Source of the DNA: CAWHOW01 sp050013795
GTDB lineage: Bacteria > Bacteroidota > Bacteroidia > Bacteroidales > CG2-30-32-10
Length of the DNA: 9,408 nt
Direction: 5' to 3'
Assembly: GCA_050013795.1 (NCBI GenBank)
Contig: JBEKEO010000111.1
Location: 1 to 9,408, forward strand
The notes under the pieces are model-generated. The model was not told the DNA's origin. It did not search any database and saw only the letters and a program-made list of their open reading frames with translations. Shown one piece after another: positions 1 through 6,600 of the stretch; within the stretch, counting starts at the first letter, position 1, and every line of letters starts with the position of its first letter. The position numbers and the translations under genes are program-made.

Positions 1-168
1 ACCCCCGGGTAAATTACCAACCGGAATTGTAGCTGTAACTGTATTGGTTGCTATATTAATAACAGATACAGTATTATCACTGTAATTAGGTACGTAAGCA
101 GTTTGTGCTTTTGCGCTCAAGCCAATAATAGCGAACACAATTGTAAATAAAGTAATTTTTGCTGTCAT
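1..168 (-). CDS. YVTN beta-propeller surface protein, N-terminal part (runs off window)
   Basis: The first 56 codons are visible, starting at the ATG at 168, and the reading frame stays open to base 1. The product begins with a signal peptide (basic start, hydrophobic core, ending GLSAKAQ) and then enters a YVTN/NVTN-type beta-propeller blade: TAYVPNY, DNTVSVIN, TNTVTATIPVGN. The same order of motifs is seen in the complete gene at 2851-4683, so this is a paralogue of it. Forty bases covering the signal peptide end are identical between the two (95-134 and 4616-4655). Such proteins are usually exported and surface-exposed, and the propeller is presumably a binding scaffold; no enzymatic role can be inferred. 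A good Bacteroidota promoter lies 20 bases upstream. Whether it also ends in a T9SS sorting domain cannot be seen. Confidence 0.88.
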   Translation of the reverse strand, partial: MTAKITLFTIVFAIIGLSAKAQTAYVPNYSDNTVSVINIATNTVTATIPVGNLPGG

Positions 169-187
169 AATTATTCGATTTAGGGTG

Positions 188-218
188 CAAAGATAAATAT
201 AGTTAATAAAAATGCAAA
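188..218 (-). promoter_or_regulatory. Bacteroidota-type promoter for the partial YVTN gene
   Basis: Read on the minus strand, TTTG (218-215) is followed by a 19-base spacer and TATCTTTG (195-188). This fits the Bacteroidota primary sigma factor consensus TTTG / TAnnTTTG very well. The -7 element ends 20 bases before the start codon at 168. The TTTG lies on the edge of the terminator hairpin of the upstream gene. Confidence 0.75.
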
Positions 219-249
219 AAGGTCATTCTTTAATAAAGAATGGCCTTTT
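217..249 (-). terminator. Intrinsic terminator of the phosphoesterase gene
   Basis: A 15-bp inverted repeat (217-231 with 235-249, one G-T pair) has a 3-base AAT loop. On the minus strand it is followed by a T-run. It lies 37 bases after the stop codon at 286. Its stem (AAAGAATGGCC) does not belong to the GGGCTTCGC family found after the other genes of the window. Confidence 0.8.
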
Positions 250-285
250 AACACATTATTTCGTTATATAATACTTTATAATTAT

Positions 286-1488
286 TTATTCTTTCACAAA
301 CTTCTTCATTGCCACTCCTTTTTCACTTTGCACTTTTATAAAATAAAATCCTTTTGCAAAGCTACTGATATCAATGCCTGTAGTGTTTCCGGCTGTTTCA
401 GTAACAGTCATTAATTGTCCGGCAATATTTAGAATTTCAATTTTGCATTTTGGCGGGGCCTCAATAGTGATATTATCTATAGCCGGGTTGGGAAAAACAG
501 AAATATTAAATGTATTGCTTAACTCATTAATTCCGGTAATTGTGTTGCAACTTAGCAATGGAGCACTCACTGTTACGAATGACGAACCAACTGTTATTAT
601 ACGATATGAACGGTTTAAAGCCGCGCCTGTTTGGACATACCTTGTGCGACAGGTTGTGCAGTTTTCACTAATTACATTTCCCGCTCTGTCAGCAACAACA
701 TTTTGATGCATATGACCATTAAGTACTACATCCACATTATTTGAATCGCAGATATTCAGGAAAGTTGTTCTGTCATTCAGTAAAGAGCCGTCGGCAGTAT
801 CTAATATAGTACCGGTAAAGGGAGTGCCGTCAGAATTTGTACCGGCAACATTTACAGCCGGATGGTGGAAGGTGATAATCTTTCTTTTACCAGCGTTGGC
901 GCTTAGTTTATTCCTTAGCCAATGGCACTGCGCATCTGAAATTCCTGTACCTTCGGGGGCTTGTGGATTTAAATCGTGAAAATACGAACCGTCGTATCCC
1001 GAACGCATAAATATAATCACTGCATTATTATAGGTTATTGCATAATCGCTGTCGGGAGCTATATATTCCGGATAATATGAAAGAGTAGCATTCGATGTAG
1101 GTGGCATAAGTGTTGTGTAATATTCGTGATTCCCGGGAGTAAAGTATATAGGAATGGTCTTTGCAGCATCAATAAAATATGCACCTGGTGCCGGGTTTGT
1201 TTGTGTCGGAGGAAATAAATACTGGGTCATTGTAGGATACATGCCATCAGGGCTTTGGTTACCTATATTGGAAATATCTCCACTGGCTATAACAAATGCG
1301 GGCTTAGGACTAAGGTTTGCAAATTCCTGAATATAACATTGAAACCTTTGAGCATTGGTGTCATAACTATTTACTAATGAAAGCGTGTTGGAAACATGCG
1401 TGTCAGTGATGTGGATAAAGGTAAATTGAGCAAAAGAACTCAAGGTTGTAATAAAAATTACAACGAAAAGTAAAATTAGTTTTTTCAT
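286..1488 (-). CDS. Secreted calcineurin-like metallophosphoesterase with T9SS type A sorting domain
   Basis: A 400-residue protein. Residues 1-21 are a signal peptide (MKKLILLF...SSFAQ). The catalytic domain follows with all the metal-binding motifs of the calcineurin-like phosphoesterase superfamily in order: DTH (D29, H31), GD (G70-D71), GNHE (119-122), FHH (H208, H209) and GHMH (258-261). These residues normally hold two metal ions and cleave phosphoester bonds; the substrate cannot be told. Residues about 327-400 form a type A sorting domain (SVFPNP...ITIE, SFAKGFYFIKV, ending KKFVKE), so the enzyme is expected to cross the outer membrane by the T9SS and to be anchored or released at the surface. 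The reading frame can be extended to a TTG at 1530, but that TTG is the end of the -7 promoter element, so ATG 1488 is the start. The gene looks monocistronic: own promoter, own terminator. Confidence 0.93.
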   Translation of the reverse strand: MKKLILLFVVIFITTLSSFAQFTFIHITDTHVSNTLSLVNSYDTNAQRFQCYIQEFANLSPKPAFVIASGDISNIGNQSPDGMYPTMTQYLFPPTQTNPAPGAYFIDAAKTIPIYFTPGNHEYYTTLMPPTSNATLSYYPEYIAPDSDYAITYNNAVIIFMRSGYDGSYFHDLNPQAPEGTGISDAQCHWLRNKLSANAGKRKIITFHHPAVNVAGTNSDGTPFTGTILDTADGSLLNDRTTFLNICDSNNVDVVLNGHMHQNVVADRAGNVISENCTTCRTRYVQTGAALNRSYRIITVGSSFVTVSAPLLSCNTITGINELSNTFNISVFPNPAIDNITIEAPPKCKIEILNIAGQLMTVTETAGNTTGIDISSFAKGFYFIKVQSEKGVAMKKFVKE

Positions 1489-1527
1489 AATATCTGTTTT
1501 TATATTATTTAAAAAGATAATAATCTC

Positions 1528-1558
1528 CAAAGGTACATCTTATGAATTCAATTGTCAA
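1528..1558 (-). promoter_or_regulatory. Bacteroidota-type promoter for the phosphoesterase gene
   Basis: Minus strand: TTG (1558-1556), 20-base spacer, TACCTTTG (1535-1528). The -7 element ends 39 bases before ATG 1488. It has the same geometry and sequence environment as the promoter at 4722-4752. Confidence 0.7.
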
Positions 1559-1620
1559 TTAGTGTTTTTACTTAGATCAAAAACATAAGTAATTGGCAAA
1601 ATGTTTAAAGACAATAAAAC
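1552..1620 (-). repeat. Conserved upstream segment, copy A (paralogue at 4746-4813)
   Basis: This segment, reaching from the -33 element to well upstream of it, aligns to 4746-4813 with about 59 of 69 positions identical by eye, counting one gap. It contains an inverted repeat ACTTA (1570-1574) / TAAGT (1586-1590) that is kept in both copies. Since it lies just upstream of a promoter, it may hold a regulator site; that is inference. Confidence 0.7.
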
Positions 1621-1641
1621 CAATAAATTTATTTAACCTGT

Positions 1642-1669
1642 AAAAAAAAGGCTTCGCTAATGCGAAGCC
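1642..1669 (-). terminator. Terminator of the FISUMP gene (GGGCTTCGC hairpin family)
   Basis: GGCTTCGC (1650-1657) and GCGAAGCC (1662-1669) form a perfect 8-bp stem with a TAAT loop. On the minus strand the hairpin is followed by a run of eight T. It is 29 bases after the stop at 1699. The same stem recurs at 2800, 4840 and 6552. Confidence 0.85.
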
Positions 1670-1698
1670 CTACTATTTCCTGTTAACACCCGACTAAC

Positions 1699-2643
1699 TT
1701 ATTCTTTCATAAACTTATTCACTTTTATCCCTTTTTCTGTTTTCATCTCCACCACATACACTCCGTCCGGAAATGCCGATATATCTATGTTGGTTTTATT
1801 GCCAATTGTTTTAAGGGTTTTAATAATCTGACCCTGAATGTTTGTAATATCGATAATGGCCGGTTGAGGGACTTCTATAGTTATGTTATTGGTAGCTGGA
1901 TTCGGATATATTTTCAGCATCTCTTTATTCAAAATATCATTAAGTCCGCCCGTAGTAACTGTGTCCTGCACACAGCGAACCGACATTCCCTGTGTGGGCT
2001 GATCAAGATATTCAAACACATTGCCATTGGCATCGCCAAAATACCTGTGCCATTTAGTATTATACGGAGTATTTGGCGTGGATGTCCAGAGAAAAGTCAC
2101 ATTATAATTTCCCTCATAGCTGGAATCGTAATAATTCCTGTAACCGGCTTCCACAGCATTAAACCTGCTGCTGTTTGTGCCATTGGCATCGAACCACATT
2201 GTTGTTCCAGTCTCTTTAAGCATGGTAGCGGCAACAGTACTTTCGGTACAATAGCAGTCCAGCGCAGCGGGATCAAGAAACTTAATTAACTTGTGCCATT
2301 CATAATTTGAAGGTACATGCCATCCTGCAGGACATAGTTTATTGGTATTTACTGTATACCAGTTGTACAAGGCACCAAAGATAGCTTTGTGACCGGCAGA
2401 ATCATTTTTATACCAGCAATATCCCGGTGTAGTTAAATGAAACCACTGGGTTTGGTTGCTGACAAGGGGTATCGTTGTACCATCATTGAATTTTGTTGTG
2501 GCAAGGTTTTCCTGTAACCATACCTGTGTGCCTATTTGAACGGTGTCGTAAACATTACCATCAGCGTCGGTAACTACTGTCTGTGCCTGATTTTTTATTG
2601 TAAAAAATGCAAGCATTGCAAAGAAAATAATTAATTTTTTCAT
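1699..2643 (-). CDS. FISUMP-domain secreted protein with T9SS type A sorting domain
   Basis: A 314-residue protein. Residues 1-21 are a signal peptide ending NQAQ. Residues about 24-227 match the Fib_succ_major (FISUMP) domain: DADGNVYDTVQIGTQVW, LQENLATTKFNDG, YCWY, ALYNWYTV, CPAGWHVPS, LWTST, and a closing VRCVQD. This fold is common in secreted and outer-membrane proteins of Bacteroidota and Fibrobacteres; its biochemical role is not established. Residues about 242-314 are a type A sorting domain (KIYPNPATNNITIE ... FPDGVYVVEMK ... KFMKE), indicating T9SS export. The start ATG 2643 gives a proper signal peptide directly. No clear TAnnTTTG promoter was seen in the 157 bases between it and the terminator at 2800-2825, although a diverged relative of the conserved upstream segment is present there. 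A terminator follows 29 bases after the stop. The likely role is surface binding or adhesion, but this is a guess. Confidence 0.9.
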   Translation of the reverse strand: MKKLIIFFAMLAFFTIKNQAQTVVTDADGNVYDTVQIGTQVWLQENLATTKFNDGTTIPLVSNQTQWFHLTTPGYCWYKNDSAGHKAIFGALYNWYTVNTNKLCPAGWHVPSNYEWHKLIKFLDPAALDCYCTESTVAATMLKETGTTMWFDANGTNSSRFNAVEAGYRNYYDSSYEGNYNVTFLWTSTPNTPYNTKWHRYFGDANGNVFEYLDQPTQGMSVRCVQDTVTTGGLNDILNKEMLKIYPNPATNNITIEVPQPAIIDITNIQGQIIKTLKTIGNKTNIDISAFPDGVYVVEMKTEKGIKVNKFMKE

Positions 2644-2799
2644 GGTTTTTATTGTTTTTCGTTAATTAATACTGATATTTACTTAGAAGACGTTAATTTT
2701 TATTATTAGTTGCCTTTCTTTTTAAAAATGATTTCCAAGTTTATTCCTTATATAAAAAACGAATACTCAATAAATTTATGGCAACCGTATTTAAACAAA

Positions 2800-2825
2800 A
2801 AGGGCTTCGCTATTGCGAAGCCCTT
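2800..2825 (-). terminator. Terminator of the YVTN propeller gene (GGGCTTCGC hairpin family)
   Basis: An 11-bp perfect stem (2800-2810 AAGGGCTTCGC with 2815-2825) and a TATT loop. On the minus strand it is followed by a short T-run. It lies 25 bases past the stop at 2851. Confidence 0.85.
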
Positions 2826-2850
2826 GCTGTTTCTTGTGTCATCCGACAAC

Positions 2851-4683
2851 TTATTCTTTTACAAACTTCATCACCGCAATCCCTTTTTCATTCTCCACTT
2901 TCACGAAATACAAGCCCTTTGCGAAAGTGTTAATATTAATATTCATTTTAGCTTGCAGCATTGGCTGTTTTATTAGCAGTTGCCCTTGAATATCAAAAAT
3001 TGAAATTACTTCATCTTTAGTAAAAGCAGAATTTTCTATTGTGATATTATCATTAGCTGGATTTGGATAAATATAAATACCATTATTCTCAGATAAATTA
3101 TTTATTCCTGTGATAACAATATAAATCTTATTTGAGGTATCCGATAAACAACCATTCGAATCCACAATACAATAATAATGACTTGTTACAACAGGAGTAT
3201 AAACCTGGGCTGTTTGTCCTGTAAGAATTCCTGAATCATTATACCACTGATTTCCCGATGTTGCACTTGAAATAAGATAACTCCCTGCCGGACTAATTAC
3301 AGGAGTATGAGGCTTAGGTTTAACCGTAACTGTAATACTTGCTGTACCGGAACAACCAGCTACATCATAAACGGTAACTGTAAACGTACCTGGTGGCGGA
3401 ATTGTAATTAATTCTGTTGTCTGAGCTGAAGACCATAAATAGGCTGAATATCCCACTCCGGCATCCAGTGTTGCGGAACTTCCTGAGCAGATTGATGTAG
3501 GACCTGTAATTACAGGTGTGGGATTTATATTAATTGTGACATCAGCTGTGCCCGTGCCTCCGGTTGTGGTGCCTGTAACAGTATAAGTTGTGGTTGAAGT
3601 TGGTGATACTATAATAGGGTTTGAAGTTCCCAAACCACAGCACCATGAATAAGTAGTAGCTCCACTTGCAGTTAAAGTGGTTGGTGAGCCTGGGTCAATA
3701 CAGTATTCCGATGCTGAAATATGGACTGTGGGTGGCGGTGAATAAGTAGAAATAAAATTACCAAATGCATGTGGACCATTACCAACATGAACTGTCGCTG
3801 TAACAGTATTGGTTGCTACATTTATTACACTAATAGAATTACCATACATATTTGCAACATATACCTTATTTCCATCAGGACTAACTGATACACCTTCTGG
3901 ACCATTACCAACTGTAATTGTAGCCGTAACAGTATTAGTAGCAGTGTTTATTACACTTATAGTAGAAGCAATATAATTCGCAACGTATACTTTACTTCCA
4001 TCGGGGCTTACAGATACGCCATAAGGATGATTACCAACAGTAATTGTAGTCAAAACAGTGTTAGTAGCGCTGTTAATTACTGTAACTGAAGTAGAATTTT
4101 GATTCGTAACATATACTTTACTTCCATCGGAGCTTATACATATTCCCATAGGGTTAATACCAACTGCAATCGTAGCCACAATAGTATTAGAAGCGCTGTT
4201 TATTACACTTACTGAACCAGAACCACCAGAATTAGCAACATATACCTTACTTCCATCAGGGCTAACTGATATACCTTCGGGATAATTAAAACCTGAAATT
4301 GTAGCAGAAATAGTATTGGTGGTTGTGTTTATTACACTTACTGTATTAGCGCCATAATTTGCAACATATACCTTACTTCCATCGGGGCTTACAGATATGC
4401 CTTGTGGACCAGAACCAACTGTAATTGTTGCCGTGACAGTATTAGTAGCAGTATTAATTACACTTACAGAATCACTACCATCTGTAATATATACCTTGCT
4501 ACTATCGGGACTCACGGATACTCCATTAGGATGAGAACCAACTTCAATTGAATCTAAAACAGTATTTGTAGCAACATTAATAATGGAAACAGAATGACTA
4601 AGATAATTCGTTATATAAGCAGTTTGTGCTTTTGCGCTCAAGCCAATAATAGCGAGCATTGTAATAAATAGGAGTCTTTTCAT
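2851..4683 (-). CDS. YVTN seven-bladed beta-propeller, Ig-like domains, T9SS type A sorting domain
   Basis: A 610-residue protein, start ATG 4683. Residues 1-20 are a signal peptide (GLSAKAQ end). Residues 21-314 contain seven repeats of about 42 residues with the pattern (K)VYVANY...SVSVIN.ATNTVTATI.VG..P.GVSVSPDGS. This is the YVTN family propeller, and seven copies make a closed wheel. Residues about 318-530 carry Ig/PKD-like modules typical of Bacteroidota adhesins: ...ATTYSWCCGLG..., TPVITGPTSICSGSSATLDAG, YLWSSAQTT, TFTVTVYDVAGCSGTASITVTV, and SGNQWYNDSG...YYCIVDSNGC. Residues about 535-610 are the sorting domain (YIYPNPANDNITIE ... KGLYFVKVENEKG ... KFVKE). It is predicted to be a surface-displayed binding protein; the ligand is unknown. 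It is a single-gene unit with a promoter at 4722-4752 and a terminator at 2800-2825, and a paralogue of the gene cut off at 1-168. Confidence 0.92.
   Translation of the reverse strand: MKRLLFITMLAIIGLSAKAQTAYITNYLSHSVSIINVATNTVLDSIEVGSHPNGVSVSPDSSKVYITDGSDSVSVINTATNTVTATITVGSGPQGISVSPDGSKVYVANYGANTVSVINTTTNTISATISGFNYPEGISVSPDGSKVYVANSGGSGSVSVINSASNTIVATIAVGINPMGICISSDGSKVYVTNQNSTSVTVINSATNTVLTTITVGNHPYGVSVSPDGSKVYVANYIASTISVINTATNTVTATITVGNGPEGVSVSPDGNKVYVANMYGNSISVINVATNTVTATVHVGNGPHAFGNFISTYSPPPTVHISASEYCIDPGSPTTLTASGATTYSWCCGLGTSNPIIVSPTSTTTYTVTGTTTGGTGTADVTININPTPVITGPTSICSGSSATLDAGVGYSAYLWSSAQTTELITIPPPGTFTVTVYDVAGCSGTASITVTVKPKPHTPVISPAGSYLISSATSGNQWYNDSGILTGQTAQVYTPVVTSHYYCIVDSNGCLSDTSNKIYIVITGINNLSENNGIYIYPNPANDNITIENSAFTKDEVISIFDIQGQLLIKQPMLQAKMNININTFAKGLYFVKVENEKGIAVMKFVKE
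3742..4623 (-). repeat. Seven propeller-blade repeats (about 126 bp each)
   Basis: Seven coding repeats of 41-43 codons, at residues 21-62, 63-103, 104-145, 146-188, 189-230, 231-272 and 273-314. The DNA is also repetitive: segments such as ACTTCCATCGGGGCTTAC and GTAATTGT.GCCGTAACAGT recur. This makes the region prone to blade gain or loss by recombination and to misassembly. Confidence 0.88.
4616..4655. repeat. 40-bp perfect direct repeat, copy 2 (copy 1 at 95-134)
   Basis: Forty bases coding for the end of the signal peptide (IIGLSAKAQTAY) are identical to 95-134 in the partial YVTN gene, while the surrounding sequence has diverged, including at synonymous sites. This points to recent duplication or gene conversion limited to the signal peptide segment. 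Confidence 0.85.
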
Positions 4684-4721
4684 GGTAGTTGTTTTTATAT
4701 TTTAAAATTTATAATAACTCC

Positions 4722-4752
4722 CAAAGATATATTTTATTAATCCGCTTGTCAA
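4722..4752 (-). promoter_or_regulatory. Bacteroidota-type promoter for the YVTN propeller gene
   Basis: Minus strand: TTG (4752-4750), 20-base spacer, TATCTTTG (4729-4722), ending 38 bases before ATG 4683. It has the same arrangement as the promoter of the phosphoesterase gene, with which it shares the flanking sequence. Confidence 0.72.
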
Positions 4753-4813
4753 TTGGTATTTATACTTAGAACAAAACATAAGTTATTCGTCAAATGTTCA
4801 AAGACAATAAAAC
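4746..4813 (-). repeat. Conserved upstream segment, copy B (paralogue of 1552-1620)
   Basis: Aligns with 1552-1620 at about 86% identity by eye. The inverted repeat ACTTA (4764-4768) / TAAGT (4779-4783) is kept. It lies just upstream of the -33 element of the YVTN gene promoter and may be a regulator site common to both genes. Confidence 0.7.
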
Positions 4814-4839
4814 AAATTAATTTAAGTATGATTGTATTT

Positions 4840-4879
4840 AAAAAGCAAGGGCTTCGCATTAGCGAAGCCCTTGCTTTTT
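4840..4879 (-). terminator. Terminator of the beta-helix collagen-like gene (GGGCTTCGC hairpin family)
   Basis: A perfect 18-bp stem (4840-4857 with 4862-4879) with a 4-base loop. It includes the family core GGGCTTCGC and has A5 and T5 at its two ends, so it could terminate in both directions. It is the longest member of the family in the window and lies 50 bases after the stop at 4930. Confidence 0.9.
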
Positions 4880-4892
4880 GCCTATTTCTTAT

Positions 4893-4925
4893 TTCACTCT
4901 TTAATAAATCTTCACCGCAATTTTA
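4893..4925 (-). pseudogene. Possible remnant of a T9SS sorting domain C-terminus
   Basis: Just downstream of the stop codon of the collagen-like gene, the minus strand reads ATTGCGGTGAAG..TT.ATTAAAGAGTGAAATAAG. This resembles the coding end of the YVTN gene (ATTGCGGTGATGAAGTTTG, then TAAAAGAATAAG), at the same distance from the same type of hairpin. It is no longer an open frame. It may be the fossil tail of a sorting domain that this gene once had. The match is short, so chance is not excluded. Confidence 0.35.
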
Positions 4926-4929
4926 CTTT

Positions 4930-6531
4930 TTAGTGTGTGAAATTAGGTGCGCTCACAGTTAAACCGCCTGTAGAGGTTGGATTTGATAATTGCCATACTG
5001 TATTTCCAGTATAGTCAACTATGATGGATGACTGATACAATATAGGATAAGTATTAGCTCCCCGCCAAAAGGTATTTCCCTTTATCGCGACATTAGCATA
5101 GGTTGCGCCATTAGTTGAGGATGTGAATTTAATACAATAATCATCGCCAGTTTGCATCGCAAAGAAATTATTTTCAATATTATATATCTTATAGCCAGAA
5201 GTGGTTGGGTCTATGTTAATCGGTGAGGTGGTAGAGGTAAACCCGTCTGAAAATTGATTATTTGCAATAGTGGCAAAGTCGCAAACTTGCGTTGTATTAT
5301 TCAGGAAAATACTACTAATGCTGCAACGATTATTGGTAAATACAAAATCACTTTGCAATGCATAAATTGAGCTTGAATATATGTAACAACCGGAAATGTT
5401 TGAAATAGCACATTGATTGACCGCTCCACTTCCAATAGTGCTGCTTTGTATGCTTGAATTGATAAACTCATTACATCTCGGCATTGTACAACTTGAAACA
5501 CTTGAGTTTACTATAGAACCCAACAAATCAACGTATCCCGTTGTTACACTCGAAAATTGACAATCATAGAATTTGCTATCATTTCCGAGACGTGGACAAG
5601 TACCATTAAAAATGCAGTTTGTAAAAGTTGCCCAATTACAATTAATATCAACGCTATTAAAAGTTACTCCATTAAATATACAATTATTACCAACATTTAG
5701 TACATAAGAACCATTTCCTGTTATGGTACCTCCATCAATAACAATATGGTTGCTGTTTATTCCCGAATAGCTAGCAGCAAGAGTAATTGTCCCTTGTATA
5801 GCAACATAATTATCAGCGGGGACAGTAGTAGATGTGTAATTTGAACTATTTAATATATACATTCCTGCACCAGTCGACCCCATTGCTCCTGTAGCCCCTG
5901 TTAAACCTGTATTGCCTGCAATGCCTGTTGTTCCAGTTGCACCTGTAGCTCCTGTTATTCCTGTTCCGGTTGCACCTGTGGCTCCAGTTAGACCTGTAGC
6001 TCCTGTTGTGCCTGCTCCGGTTGCACCTGTGGCTCCAATTGGTCCTGTAGCTCCTGTTGTGCCTGTTCCGGTTGGTCCGGTTGGCCCAGCTGCACCAGTC
6101 GGACCAGTGGCTCCTCCTGTGCCTGCATTTGCTGCATACATAGCATAGGGCACTGTTAATAACTGTGATGTACCCATAGATGAATAACTCGTTCCCCCTG
6201 ACGGATCTATCTCAACCTCCAGCCAGTAATTGCCGCTTCCCCATCCTATTGTATTGAATGTGCCTGCTAGTGGCGTTCCTGTGCCTATTGCTATAGTAAA
6301 CAAACCAAACTGATTGGTTGTGGGTGTAGGGGAAACAAACTTTTCGGAATACACTATACTTCCAGTTGAGGAACCCTGATGTATGTCTATTTTAACCCCT
6401 ATTGCATGGCTCGCTATTAGGATGCCTCCTGCATCTCTTGCTACTGCCTGATAATTGAATGCCTGCGGAACCTGTGCAGAAGCGCCGAATGCTACAATGA
6501 GCATTGCTATAAGAATGAATACTTTTTTCAT
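4930..6531 (-). CDS. Collagen-like (Gly-X-Thr) secreted protein with predicted beta-helix C-terminal region
   Basis: A 533-residue protein, start ATG 6531. Residues 1-20 are a signal peptide (ending ASAQ). Residues 21-136 form a domain starting VPQAFNYQAVARD and ending GTSQLLTVPYAMYAA, almost shared with the neighbour at 6601-7716. Residues about 137-223 are a collagen-like tract of Gly-X-Thr triplets (GATGPTGAAG, GATGATGTG). Residues about 225-533 are rich in Asn, Ser, Thr and Ile with repeated short strands such as NCIFNGVTFNS, ATFTNCIFNG, NSSIQSSTIGSG and VAIKGNTFW, as in right-handed parallel beta-helix (pectate-lyase-like) folds; this fold is inferred. There is no T9SS sorting domain, so how it would reach the surface is unclear. 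Only 20 bases separate ATG 6531 from the hairpin at 6552-6577, leaving no space for a promoter in between; it is probably read from upstream through that hairpin. The role is probably adhesive or a surface filament. Confidence 0.88.
   Translation of the reverse strand: MKKVFILIAMLIVAFGASAQVPQAFNYQAVARDAGGILIASHAIGVKIDIHQGSSTGSIVYSEKFVSPTPTTNQFGLFTIAIGTGTPLAGTFNTIGWGSGNYWLEVEIDPSGGTSYSSMGTSQLLTVPYAMYAANAGTGGATGPTGAAGPTGPTGTGTTGATGPIGATGATGAGTTGATGLTGATGATGTGITGATGATGTTGIAGNTGLTGATGAMGSTGAGMYILNSSNYTSTTVPADNYVAIQGTITLAASYSGINSNHIVIDGGTITGNGSYVLNVGNNCIFNGVTFNSVDINCNWATFTNCIFNGTCPRLGNDSKFYDCQFSSVTTGYVDLLGSIVNSSVSSCTMPRCNEFINSSIQSSTIGSGAVNQCAISNISGCYIYSSSIYALQSDFVFTNNRCSISSIFLNNTTQVCDFATIANNQFSDGFTSTTSPINIDPTTSGYKIYNIENNFFAMQTGDDYCIKFTSSTNGATYANVAIKGNTFWRGANTYPILYQSSIIVDYTGNTVWQLSNPTSTGGLTVSAPNFTH
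5863..6117 (-). repeat. Collagen-like Gly-X-Thr coding repeat
   Basis: About 85 codons of glycine-every-third-residue repeats, dominated by GAT and GPT/GLT triplets, in 9-base periodicity (GGTGCAACC-like units seen on the minus strand). The tract has a few breaks (GTGTTG, GAGTTG, GTGITG), which recur at nearly regular intervals. Long proline/valine/alanine frames on the plus strand here are only mirror images of the repeat. Confidence 0.9.
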
Positions 6532-6551
6532 ATTTTAAATTATTTTATTAA

Positions 6552-6577
6552 AAGGGCTTCGCTAATGCGAAGCCCTT
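6552..6577 (-). terminator. GGGCTTCGC-family hairpin between the two collagen-like genes
   Basis: A perfect 11-bp stem (6552-6562 AAGGGCTTCGC with 6567-6577) with a TAAT loop, 23 bases after the stop at 6601 and 20 bases before the next start codon at 6531. On the minus strand only a short T-run follows. It probably terminates or attenuates transcription from 6601-7716. Because no promoter is visible between it and ATG 6531, some read-through or an undetected promoter is required. Confidence 0.8.
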
Positions 6578-6600
6578 ACTTTATTTATTATTTGTGTCTT

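Noticed and set aside
374..706. Plus-strand frames opposite the phosphoesterase and FISUMP genes (374-706, 1864-2289)
   Set aside because: Antisense to genes with complete catalytic or domain motifs; no own signals.
1488..1530. N-terminal extension of the phosphoesterase to TTG 1530
   Set aside because: The TTG is part of the TACCTTTG promoter element, so it cannot be in the translated message; ATG 1488 gives a normal signal peptide.
2710..2976. Plus-strand open frame of 88 codons spanning the terminator at 2800
   Set aside because: It crosses a terminator hairpin and the coding end of the YVTN gene, with no domain or promoter.
4753..4962. Plus-strand open frame of 69 codons over the intergenic region
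   Set aside because: It runs over a promoter segment and a perfect terminator hairpin; composition is not protein-like.
5912..6148. Plus-strand frame rich in Pro-Val-Ala opposite the collagen-like tract; likewise 7049-7369
   Set aside because: It is the reverse reading of the Gly-X-Thr repeat; the minus-strand genes have signal peptides and recognisable domains, and these frames have none.
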